64,000 bases of DNA from Neorhizobium sp. SHOUNA12A (lineage in GTDB: Bacteria > Pseudomonadota > Alphaproteobacteria > Rhizobiales > Rhizobiaceae): contig NZ_JALBGV010000008.1 of assembly GCF_023006505.1 (NCBI RefSeq), positions 62,001 through 126,000 of the forward strand. The letters run 5' to 3'. This document shows, in pieces, positions 16,761 through 24,910 of this stretch. A program made the position numbers and the translations under genes. A model generated the notes under the pieces. The model worked only from the letters and a program-made list of their open reading frames with translations. It searched no databases and was not told where the DNA came from. Numbering within the stretch: position 1 is the first letter of the stretch; the number at the start of each line of letters is the position of its first letter.

Positions 16761-17024
16761 ATGAGCGACCACAGGAATATGCCCAGTGTTTTGCAACGAA
16801 TGACTGACGATGTTGAGGCCGGCTACGGCTCCACCGTCCTATCTTCGCCGACCGCAAAGATGGATTTCCTTCGTGCCCAACTTGCTCAGCGAGGTGTGGC
16901 TTCAGAACGCATGAGCTGGAGACTGCTTCTGCTCGAATGGCAATACGATCTCGCCGTTCTCTTCGGGAACCTCGGTGATTGGATAAGGTATATCGATCGG
17001 CGCTTCAATCGGACTGACGTATAA
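16761..17024 (+). CDS. Small protein of unknown function (87 residues)
   Basis: I do not recognise this family. The start has AGGAG eight bases upstream and the codon use looks like that of its neighbours, so it is probably real. The N-terminal half is hydrophilic (MSDHRNMPSVLQRMTDDVEA), and the C-terminal half is amphipathic with several aromatics (MSWRLLLLEWQYDLAVLF, then GDWIRYIDRRF). No signal peptide and no clear full membrane helix are seen. A copy of the candidate MarR operator lies about 80 bp upstream, linking it to the ClC channel unit. Confidence 0.65.
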   Translation: MSDHRNMPSVLQRMTDDVEAGYGSTVLSSPTAKMDFLRAQLAQRGVASERMSWRLLLLEWQYDLAVLFGNLGDWIRYIDRRFNRTDV

Positions 17025-17290
17025 AAATCTTCGGCCTGATTTTCGAGCTTGCCATATCGATCTCAGCCCCGACGGAAACCGCGCGCGGATGCGGCGGATT
17101 TCGGCAATAGGCAGTTAAGCCTAAGGATATCGCGACACGCCTCTATAAGCTCTCCTTAATAGTCGATACGTATTGTAGGCCTGCGACAGATCAGCGGCGG
17201 AATGGTAGGCGATCTTCATTGGCGACAGCATTTCCCCTTCGGTTACACTCGTCTTCACTGCCCGCGGCTCCGGACGGAGATGCGGTTTCG

Positions 17291-19717
17291 ATGGCAATTG
17301 CCCAAAACACCGCTCATCGACGGACGACAGTTCTTGTCATCGGCGCAGATGCAGCCAAGCTGGATCTCAGTCAGCTGCCGGTGGAAAACATTGAGATCTC
17401 GGTTGTCTCCCCATGCGACACCCTGGAGAACCTACAAACAGTCGTGGAGGCGTCACACCCTCACCTTATCCTGCTCGACATCACATTTGCAGATTTGTGC
17501 GGCGTCCAGACCTGCCGCAGCCTGAAGCTTAGTTCGGGGACATCTGAAATACCGGTGATCCTAGTCACTCCTGAGGGCGATATCGAAGGACGGATCGCCG
17601 GGTTTGAGGCCGGTGCGGTTGACTGTGTCTCAAGCATGATCGACAGCAGGGAACTTGGCGCGCGCGTGAATGCACAACTGGCGTCAAGCCGCGGCCGCAA
17701 GCAGATTCTTGGCCACGAACAACAGCTCCGCATCGCACTCGCCAGCATGAGCCAGGGGGTTTGCCTCTTCAACGCCGACGGCACGCTGGCGCTATCCAAC
17801 AGTCGCTACGCCGAGGTTTACGGCGTGGACCCAGCCTTGATCCACCCTGGGCAGTCGCTCGAAGACATCCTAAAGCTGCGAAACGAAGTCGGCGCCGTCC
17901 CGACGATGTCCACGGAGGAATATCTCGCATGGGCGGAAGACACGAACGCCGCGGGGTCGTCGCAGGTCTGGGTAAAAGAACTTAGATCGGGCAAAGTCAT
18001 CCGAGGCTGCCATCAGCGCACCGCCGACGGGGGATGGGTGTCGACGCATGAGGACGTTACCGAGGCGCGACTAGCCGAACGATCCCTTGCTCAGGCTCAT
18101 GCCCAGGCCGAACACGCAGAGCAGGAGGCGCGGGCAGCGCATGCGCGCCTGCTGGCCGCCTTCGAAGTCGTTCCCGAAGGCTTGGCACTGTTCGATGAAG
18201 ACGATCGATTTGTGATGTGGAATCGCCGCTACGAGCAACTTTACGCCGATAGCGGCGCGCCCCTCGTCAAAGGCATGGGTTTCGAGGACAGACTTCGCAG
18301 CGGGCTGCAGCGTGGCCAATATCCCGAGGCGATCGGCCGTGAGGAAGAATGGCTGGCCGATCGGTTGGCCCGTCACGCAGAGCCGAAGAGTGCTCATGAG
18401 CAGCGCCTGCCGGGAAACCGCTGGGTGCGGATCGAGGAAAGACGCGTCTCGGGTGGCGGAAGCGTGGGGATTCGCGTCGACATCACCGATCTCAAGATGC
18501 GCGAGGCTTCCTTCCGGCTATTGTTCGAAGGAAACCCTTTGCCAATGTGGGTTCAAGACCGGGAGAGCCTCCAGTTTCTCGACGTCAACCAGGCGGCTCT
18601 TGATCATTACGGCTATGATCGTGACCTTTTTCTTTCCATGACACTCTTGGACATCCTTCCGCCGGAGGATTGGGAAAGAATGAGGGTCGCGGCCACCGCC
18701 GCAGAGCATGGCCGCGAAGCCAATCGGTCTCAGCGGCATCGGACAGCTCGCGGAGCCGAAATCGAGGTCTTTATCTACTCAAGCCAACTCGCCTTCGACA
18801 GTCGTCCGGCGTCGCTGATTGCCGCTGTCGACGTCACCGAGCGGAAACGGGCGGAACGGGCGCTGCTTCAGCACCGCGATGATCTCGAGGAAACAGTGCG
18901 CAGCAGAACCGCAGAAATCGCGCGCCAGGCTGCGGAACTCGAACGGATGCTTGATCAAGAGCGGCAGGTCAACGAGTTGCAGCGGCAATTCGTTTCGATG
19001 GCGTCTCACGAATTCCGGACGCCGCTTTCGATCATCGACGGCGCGGCGCAGCGTCTCGTCCGCCGCAAGAACGCGGTCACACCGGAGTTTATCGGTGAGA
19101 AAACGGAGCAGATCCGCGGCGCAGTTTCGCGAATGCTTGAGTTGATGGAAAGCATTCTGGCGGTCGGACGCTTGGATCACGGTTATATCGATATCGTTCG
19201 CAAGCCATGCGCGTTGGCCGACATCATCAGGACCTGCAGTGCGCGACAAGAGAGCATACGCAAGTCGCACCGGTTCTTGCTCGATCTGGAGCGGCTTCCC
19301 TCGACCATTTATGGCGACAGTGCGGCGCTGGAGCAAGTGTTCACCAATCTCTTCTCAAACGCCGTGAAATACGCGCCGGACTCTCCGAACGTCTATGTCA
19401 CGGGGTGGCAGCAAAGCGACTGTGTCCAGATTACCGTTCGCGACGAAGGCATCGGCATCGACGCGGATGACTTGCCGAAGATGTTTGGACGTTATTTCCG
19501 AGCGAGAAGTTCGTCCGGCATCGCTGGCACGGGTATCGGCCTGAACCTGGTGAAGCAGGTGGTCCAGTTGCATGGCGGCGAAATTCACGTCGACAGCGTG
19601 AAGGGCGAAGGAACGGTGTTTACAGTCAATCTGCCTATCGCGCGGCCCGAGCAGATGGAGGCGGACACGGCCGGGACGATCGACCGGACAAACCTGCCGA
19701 TCGAGGCCCAGGCGTAA
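17291..19717 (+). CDS. PAS-domain sensor histidine kinase with degenerate N-terminal receiver
   Basis: An 808-residue soluble sensor kinase. An ATG at 17291 is preferred; a TTG at 17219 would add 24 residues. Domain order: receiver-like domain (about 11-125), a PAS-7-type domain (about 140-260), a second PAS-7-type domain (about 290-405), a third PAS (about 410-530, WVQDRESLQFLDVNQAAL), a coiled-coil linker, then HisKA with SHEFRTPLS (H573) and the ATPase domain (NLFSNAVKYAP, DEGIGIDADDL, GTGIGLNLV). The receiver keeps an aspartate (D63, ILLD) but lacks the switch lysine (VSSMI where KP is usual) and the acidic pair. No cognate regulator is adjacent. A diguanylate cyclase follows. Confidence 0.9.
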   Translation: MAIAQNTAHRRTTVLVIGADAAKLDLSQLPVENIEISVVSPCDTLENLQTVVEASHPHLILLDITFADLCGVQTCRSLKLSSGTSEIPVILVTPEGDIEGRIAGFEAGAVDCVSSMIDSRELGARVNAQLASSRGRKQILGHEQQLRIALASMSQGVCLFNADGTLALSNSRYAEVYGVDPALIHPGQSLEDILKLRNEVGAVPTMSTEEYLAWAEDTNAAGSSQVWVKELRSGKVIRGCHQRTADGGWVSTHEDVTEARLAERSLAQAHAQAEHAEQEARAAHARLLAAFEVVPEGLALFDEDDRFVMWNRRYEQLYADSGAPLVKGMGFEDRLRSGLQRGQYPEAIGREEEWLADRLARHAEPKSAHEQRLPGNRWVRIEERRVSGGGSVGIRVDITDLKMREASFRLLFEGNPLPMWVQDRESLQFLDVNQAALDHYGYDRDLFLSMTLLDILPPEDWERMRVAATAAEHGREANRSQRHRTARGAEIEVFIYSSQLAFDSRPASLIAAVDVTERKRAERALLQHRDDLEETVRSRTAEIARQAAELERMLDQERQVNELQRQFVSMASHEFRTPLSIIDGAAQRLVRRKNAVTPEFIGEKTEQIRGAVSRMLELMESILAVGRLDHGYIDIVRKPCALADIIRTCSARQESIRKSHRFLLDLERLPSTIYGDSAALEQVFTNLFSNAVKYAPDSPNVYVTGWQQSDCVQITVRDEGIGIDADDLPKMFGRYFRARSSSGIAGTGIGLNLVKQVVQLHGGEIHVDSVKGEGTVFTVNLPIARPEQMEADTAGTIDRTNLPIEAQA

Positions 19718-19795
19718 AAGTAAAACTGGCGACCCGAGTCCGGTCGGCTCGCTAGCCCGTCTTGTCCCCAGTCATCTGCACCCTAGATCCGGCAC

Positions 19796-21082
19796 ATGGA
19801 CGCCAAGCGAATTATAGGTTCTACCAAATCGGCAACAGCGTCTTCGCGGAAACCTCTGCCGAGGCTGAGTCCGGCCATAGTGGAACAGGTCGAGCGCCTC
19901 CTGGGCGGACGCACGCGGGATATCCGGCTCAATGGGGATCTGGCCCGGCTTTTTCGCGAACGTTCCTGGCCGCAGACTGCCAAGATCATCCGCGCGTGGA
20001 TGATCTGGGTTATCGTGCTCGACGTCCTGACGTTGGGCCTCTACGCAATCCTGCTCCCAATCCAAACCGTGATGACGATGCTGTGGCCGGCATCTCTCCT
20101 TCCGCCCGCAGCTCTTGTCGCCGCGATGGTCTTCCTGCGACCGCACGCTTTGTGGCTGCAGGGCGTTATCATTCTCTCGGCAGTCTTTCTCATCCTCCTG
20201 TCTGTCGCTTTGGTCGGTGTTCACGCGGGTGGCGAGTTCTACGAGCGCCATCTGACCATCATGCTTTTTGTGGCGGTCACCGCCGTCATTATATTTCCCA
20301 TTCCGCTTGGTTGGGCGATGGCGATCAGTGCTTTTGCTCTCGGTATCTATTTTGTTTTTCAACTGCACAATCCGAACATCCAGGTGGGAAGTGCTCTCGC
20401 CGGAACGCTGTTTTTCGCGAGCGGTGTCGTAGCAACCATCGTTGCCCGACGCACCGCAACGATCCTGGCTCACAAGACCTTCCTGCTCGAGTTACGAGAT
20501 CGAAGTCGCCTCGCGGAATTAACCGACGCCAATTCCCAGCTCGAACTGCTGGCACGAACCGACCCGCTGACCGGCGTCGCCAACCGGCGTTCGATGATGG
20601 AGACGCTCCATCAGTTCTGGAATGCCGACCTTAAACAAACGAGCGGTGCGGCGATGCTGATGTGCGATGTCGACGACTTCAAACGCCTCAACGATAATCT
20701 CGGGCATGCCGAAGGCGATCGATGCCTTGTGAAAGTCGCCGGCATCATCCAAAGCAGTATGAGAGACGAGCGAGACCAGGTCGCTCGCTATGGAGGCGAA
20801 GAATTTCTCGTCTTCCTTCCGGGCGCCGACGAACAGGAGGCCAGGGTGATCGCCGAGAGAATCCGCAACCGAGTAGAAGCTGCGTCTCTTCCAAACCCCA
20901 CCTCTCGCGTCGTTCCTTATGTCACTGTCAGCATTGGAGTGGCGATATTGATGCAAGATTGCGGGCTGGTGTCGGCGGAACATCTTCAGCGCCAGGCGGA
21001 TGCGGCCCTCTACCTTGCCAAAAAGGCCGGCCGCAACTGCCTGGTGGTCCATTCTCCAGAGACCGGCCAGGCCTCCGATTGA
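19796..21082 (+). CDS. Membrane-anchored diguanylate cyclase (GGEEF)
   Basis: A 428-residue inner-membrane protein predicted to make cyclic di-GMP from GTP. Residues about 65-215 form some five to six membrane segments without a recognisable sensory domain. They are followed by RTDPLTGVANRRS and the catalytic domain. The active-site motif is GGEEF at 333-337, preceded by VARY. At the inhibitory-site position five residues upstream the sequence is DERD, not RxxD, so product feedback may be lost. It follows the histidine kinase by 78 bases in the same direction. The output could include EPS or biofilm control, which is inference. Confidence 0.92.
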   Translation: MDAKRIIGSTKSATASSRKPLPRLSPAIVEQVERLLGGRTRDIRLNGDLARLFRERSWPQTAKIIRAWMIWVIVLDVLTLGLYAILLPIQTVMTMLWPASLLPPAALVAAMVFLRPHALWLQGVIILSAVFLILLSVALVGVHAGGEFYERHLTIMLFVAVTAVIIFPIPLGWAMAISAFALGIYFVFQLHNPNIQVGSALAGTLFFASGVVATIVARRTATILAHKTFLLELRDRSRLAELTDANSQLELLARTDPLTGVANRRSMMETLHQFWNADLKQTSGAAMLMCDVDDFKRLNDNLGHAEGDRCLVKVAGIIQSSMRDERDQVARYGGEEFLVFLPGADEQEARVIAERIRNRVEAASLPNPTSRVVPYVTVSIGVAILMQDCGLVSAEHLQRQADAALYLAKKAGRNCLVVHSPETGQASD

Positions 21083-21172
21083 CCTGCCGGCTCCCCGTAT
21101 CGGGTCTTCAAGTCAAAGACCATGAAGGACGATTGGCGCCGCCCCGACGGAAGCCTGCGGTTCCGGATTTGG

Positions 21173-23371
21173 CTATGCCGGATCAAAGTCGATAACCGCG
21201 ACTTCGTGATCCGCGATGGCCGGCACCTCGAAAACAAGCTCGGTGCCCTGCGTTATGGCCGGAACAGAGCGGCCGCTTACGGTCAGGCGGATGTTAGAGG
21301 ATATTATTCTCGAGCCGATGCGCAGGCGGACCGTGATCGGACCAACGGGCAGAAGTTCGTCCTGTCGTCCCGGCATTTTCGCCATGATCAGGCGGTTGTT
21401 GAGATGCAGGACATAGCGACCTTGCTGCTCGTAAAGCGCCGGGCTTATGACACCGTGCCCACCTTCGAGCGACACCAGTTGCCGATCACGGAGAGCCCAA
21501 CGAACAGCGTTGGCGATGATCGTCGCATGTTCCGGATGCTCGTCGCGGGCAAAACACCGGTCGAGATCGCCAACCAACCAGATCAGCTTGCTGCCGCTGG
21601 CCGGCTCGCGGAGCGTGATCATCGGTAGATCCGACCGGGGCTGGCGCATCCAGGAGGTTTCCGGCGGATAGATCGGGAATTCGGGAACGAAGGTCGCCAG
21701 GACCGCCACGTCATCATCGACGCCGACGACGGGAAGGAAGCCGCCGAACGGGATCGTGTCCGTTCCTTCCAGACCGCTCAACAGCGGATGACGTATTCCG
21801 ACGGCAGCCGGCGCCGTGCTATCCGTCGGGCCATAAAGGGCAGCCCGCAGTTCCGGGACAAGGCGGAGATAGGTATGTCTTGCGGCGACCTCGATATCCG
21901 GGTTGGCGAGCTCCTGTCCGCCCCGTGACCCGCTGCCACGGTGCACGCCAAAAAGATCCGCCAGTGCAAAATCTCGCCTCTGATCGCCTGAAACATCATA
22001 GAGGCTGGTTTCCGACGTGGCGATTACCGAGCCACCCGCTTGCGCGAATGCCTTTACGGCGTTCACCTGATCGTCCGACATCGCGCCGAGATTGGGCAGA
22101 ATGAGGACGCCGACGCGGCCGATCGCACCAGCCACGTCATCGGCGTGGATCGGCAAATAGGTGACCCCGGCGCGATCGAGGGCACGGATCGCTCCCCTGT
22201 AGGGGTTCATCGTGCGGTCGTTGGCTTTGTCCTGGCCGTGGAAGTCATGGTTGTCCTGCGACCACACCACGCCCACGTCGGCCAGCGGCCTGCGATTGAG
22301 AAGAATATCCTCATTGGCTTCATGCCAGGAGAAGATCGGCTCTGCGCTTTTGTACTGGCGCCGGTCTTCGTGGAGTGAGCCGATATGGTGCCACCACGGC
22401 TGGATGCCCCCGGCAAAGCCGGCCGACGACCATAACCTCACCTCTGCCGCGGGCATGCTTGCGAGCCGGAAGGCCGGGCTTCCGAGCTGGTATTGCGGCA
22501 TGCTTTCCGGAATGAGCTTTTCCCAACCGCCCACTTCATGCAGCCGCTTGCCCGCTTCCGTATTGTCGGCAAACCCATCCACGGGATTGCGGCGCTGGTG
22601 GTCGAGCATGACGATTTCGGTGCGCGCGAGAATGGCTTTCAGATCGATGAAGCGCGAACTGTTGTTCAGCACGTCGCCGCTGATCATGCCCATCCACCGG
22701 CAATGTTTGCCGCCGGCTTTCATCGTGACGGAGTTGTTGAGTTCCCAGATGTCGGTGCGGCGCTGATAGTTCCAGCGCACCCATCGCCGATAACGCTCGT
22801 CGGACCAGTCTTGAGCAGACGGCAGATCGATGCCGGCATGGGCGCGGAACTGCTCTGCGCAATGCCGGCAATGACAGATGTTCTTGCGCGGAATGCCGGC
22901 CCAGCTGTTGTCGGCAAAACCGTCCGGATTGCTGTGTTCGATAATCTCCCGCATGACCTGCGGCAGATATTCCCAGTAATAGGGCGAATTGATGCAGGTG
23001 ATGTATTTGTCCGCCTGACGATATGGCTTTCCGGTCGCGTCGACACAGATCCAATCCGGATGAGCGCGGTAAAAGTCTTCCGCAACCCGGTTCGAATCCA
23101 TGCGGGCTATCACCTTCAGCCCCGCTTCCCGTGCATCCTTGACGATTTCGCCGTAGAGGTCCCTTTCCCCAAGCGTGTGAGCGCGATGATGAAGCGGGAA
23201 AGCGGAAGGATAATAGGCAACAATGCCGCCGGCATTGACGATCACGCCTTGGATGCGCGTGTTTTTCCAGTGGGCCCGCCACCAGGCGCCATCGTAGCGA
23301 TCCGGATCGATCTCGACCAGGTTGGTCTGTCCCCAACGTGTTGTGGTTCTGTACCAGGGTTCTTCAGCCAT
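21173..23371 (-). CDS. GHL6-like glycoside hydrolase with trimerisation-type domain
   Basis: A 732-residue protein, with no signal peptide, so probably cytoplasmic. The N-terminal half looks like a (beta/alpha)8 hydrolase of the hypothetical glycosyl hydrolase 6 kind, distantly related to alpha-amylase and GH42 proteins: VNAGGIVAYYPSAFPLHHRA, GLKVIARMDSNR, CVDATGKPYRQ, CINSPYYWEYL, FADNSWAGIPR with NICHCRHCAEQFRA. The middle resembles the beta-galactosidase trimerisation domain (VGVVWSQDN, VLILPNLGAMSDDQVNAVKA). The start follows GGAGG. It is downstream of a LacI gene in the same direction and divergent from a transporter operon. Substrate unknown; plant or microbial oligosaccharide is likely. 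Confidence 0.8.
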   Translation of the reverse strand: MAEEPWYRTTTRWGQTNLVEIDPDRYDGAWWRAHWKNTRIQGVIVNAGGIVAYYPSAFPLHHRAHTLGERDLYGEIVKDAREAGLKVIARMDSNRVAEDFYRAHPDWICVDATGKPYRQADKYITCINSPYYWEYLPQVMREIIEHSNPDGFADNSWAGIPRKNICHCRHCAEQFRAHAGIDLPSAQDWSDERYRRWVRWNYQRRTDIWELNNSVTMKAGGKHCRWMGMISGDVLNNSSRFIDLKAILARTEIVMLDHQRRNPVDGFADNTEAGKRLHEVGGWEKLIPESMPQYQLGSPAFRLASMPAAEVRLWSSAGFAGGIQPWWHHIGSLHEDRRQYKSAEPIFSWHEANEDILLNRRPLADVGVVWSQDNHDFHGQDKANDRTMNPYRGAIRALDRAGVTYLPIHADDVAGAIGRVGVLILPNLGAMSDDQVNAVKAFAQAGGSVIATSETSLYDVSGDQRRDFALADLFGVHRGSGSRGGQELANPDIEVAARHTYLRLVPELRAALYGPTDSTAPAAVGIRHPLLSGLEGTDTIPFGGFLPVVGVDDDVAVLATFVPEFPIYPPETSWMRQPRSDLPMITLREPASGSKLIWLVGDLDRCFARDEHPEHATIIANAVRWALRDRQLVSLEGGHGVISPALYEQQGRYVLHLNNRLIMAKMPGRQDELLPVGPITVRLRIGSRIISSNIRLTVSGRSVPAITQGTELVFEVPAIADHEVAVIDFDPA

Positions 23372-23502
23372 TAAATATCCTCCCTTGGCCTGCCGGCTTC
23401 CTCTGCGATCAACCTCTTGTCTGCCGATCCGCGCGGCGCCTCCTCGACGCGATTGCTCAGATCATATCCGTCCACCCAACAGGTGTTTCGCGCGGCAAGG
23501 GT

Positions 23503-24633
23503 TCAGCGATCGTCGCCTGCAGTACGCGTCTGTTGGGGAGCGGCAGCATCGTCATCCCGCACCGGTTGCGCCCTGCGATCGGTGCTGGCTCGCTTGACGA
23601 TGTCGAACCCGACGTCAACGATGCGCTCATCGTCCGGCTCGCCGTCCAGCTGTCGGCGCAGGGCAATCACCGCGTCGTGTCCGACGGTCCAGCGATGTGT
23701 TCTGACACTCGACATGGCGGGCGACGCCGCCTCCATGAAATCCTCGTCGTTGAACCCGGCGATGCCGAAATCATTCGGAACCGACAAACCGCGGGCCTGG
23801 CACTCGAAGAGAGCGCCAAGCGCCAGCACGTCGTTGTTGCAGAAAACCGCATCCATACGGGGCTCGCTGTTCCAAAGCTCGCTAAGCAGTTCCCGACCCA
23901 TTGCGGGCGTCGAATATTGATGCTTGTCCCAACTGCCCCGCAGCGCCAGCGCACCAAGATCACCGGCTGCGTTCGTCAATCGCGGATCGAATATCCCGGC
24001 ATCCTCGAGCGCTTCGACGTAACCCGACAGACGCCCCTTCGAACGGCTGTTCATCCAACCGCTGAGAAAACCGATACGGCGATATCCGACTTCGATGAGA
24101 TGTTGGGTCATCGCCTTGGCGGCGTTGTGATGGGAAAATCCGATGATCTTGTTGACCGGATTGTCGGACAGATCCATGATCTGGATCACCGGGCAGTTGG
24201 CTTTTTCCAGCATCCGCCGGGAAGCGGCATTCTGGTCAATGCCCGAGACGATCAGGCCGGCCGGCTTGTGTCGGAGAAGTTCAGCCAGAAGTCGCTCCTC
24301 CTCGTCCAGATCGTAACGCGTGTTGCCGACCTGGATGTGTAGCCTCGTATGGCCTATCCCGTCATAGATGCCGCGCAGGACATCCGCGAAGATGTGCTGG
24401 GTCAGTGACGGAACGAGAACGCCGACCACATCGCTGCGGGTGGATGCCAGGGCCCTCGCATTGAGATTGGGAACATAGCCAAGCTCGCGGACGGCGGTAT
24501 CGATCTTTTCCCGAAGCATATCGGACACCAGCGATGGATCACGCAGGGCCCGGGAGACCGTAATCGCTCCCACACCTGCCAGTGCGGCGACGTCGGCTAT
24601 CGTGGGTCTACCGTCAGTCCGGCGTTTCGACAT
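23503..24633 (-). CDS. LacI family transcriptional regulator (GntR-like subgroup)
   Basis: A 376-residue repressor. The N-terminal RPTIADVAALAGVGAITVSRAL is the helix-turn-helix, LGYVPNLNARALAS the hinge, and the effector domain includes VGVLVPSLTQHIFADVLRGI, DAVFCNNDVLALGALFE and FGIAGFNDEDFM. An extended polar C-terminal tail of about 25 residues is unusual and probably disordered. It precedes the GHL6-like hydrolase in the same direction (131-bp gap) and is divergent from the Tat-type binding protein/glycosidase/transporter operon. A dyad over that operon's promoter is its likely target. Confidence 0.92.
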   Translation of the reverse strand: MSKRRTDGRPTIADVAALAGVGAITVSRALRDPSLVSDMLREKIDTAVRELGYVPNLNARALASTRSDVVGVLVPSLTQHIFADVLRGIYDGIGHTRLHIQVGNTRYDLDEEERLLAELLRHKPAGLIVSGIDQNAASRRMLEKANCPVIQIMDLSDNPVNKIIGFSHHNAAKAMTQHLIEVGYRRIGFLSGWMNSRSKGRLSGYVEALEDAGIFDPRLTNAAGDLGALALRGSWDKHQYSTPAMGRELLSELWNSEPRMDAVFCNNDVLALGALFECQARGLSVPNDFGIAGFNDEDFMEAASPAMSSVRTHRWTVGHDAVIALRRQLDGEPDDERIVDVGFDIVKRASTDRRAQPVRDDDAAAPQQTRTAGDDR

Positions 24634-24691
24634 CTAAGGCTCCATCAAGTGAATGTCCGACGGCGTCGCATCTGCAGAGATGTTTGCCGCA

Positions 24692-24712
24692 CGGCCATGT
24701 TTGCGATGGCCG
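24692..24712. promoter_or_regulatory. Inverted repeat in the LacI/transporter divergent region
   Basis: CGGCCAT and ATGGCCG form perfect 7-bp arms around a 7-base spacer. It lies about 60 bp upstream of the lacI-type start and could be an auxiliary operator or a leader hairpin of that gene. It shares a GATGGC core with the promoter-proximal dyad at 24819. Confidence 0.4.
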
Positions 24713-24805
24713 GGATGTTATCCGCGTTGCCCGAGGTAATCCATTTGCCCTGCCGGACCTTTCGGCCTTTGTCTCCGCGCATGCTAAAAAATCGCTCTTC
24801 AGTGC

Positions 24806-24836
24806 TTGACGATCCGTCGATGGCAGCGCTACCATC
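24806..24836 (+). promoter_or_regulatory. Promoter with overlapping LacI-type operator
   Basis: A TTGACG -35 element (24806-24811) is followed after 18 bases by TACCAT (24830-24835) as a possible -10. An 18-bp dyad, GATGGCAGCGCTACCATC (24819-24836), with an AGCGCT core and central CG covers the spacer and the -10. This fits direct repression of the rightward operon by the divergent LacI protein. Promoter call is by eye only. Confidence 0.55.
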
Positions 24837-24910
24837 GGATTGCATTGTTCGTCAACCGTCTTGTGCCGTGGAGGCGGAACAGGGTTCGGTACGCCCAGGG
24901 AGGGAGTGAC

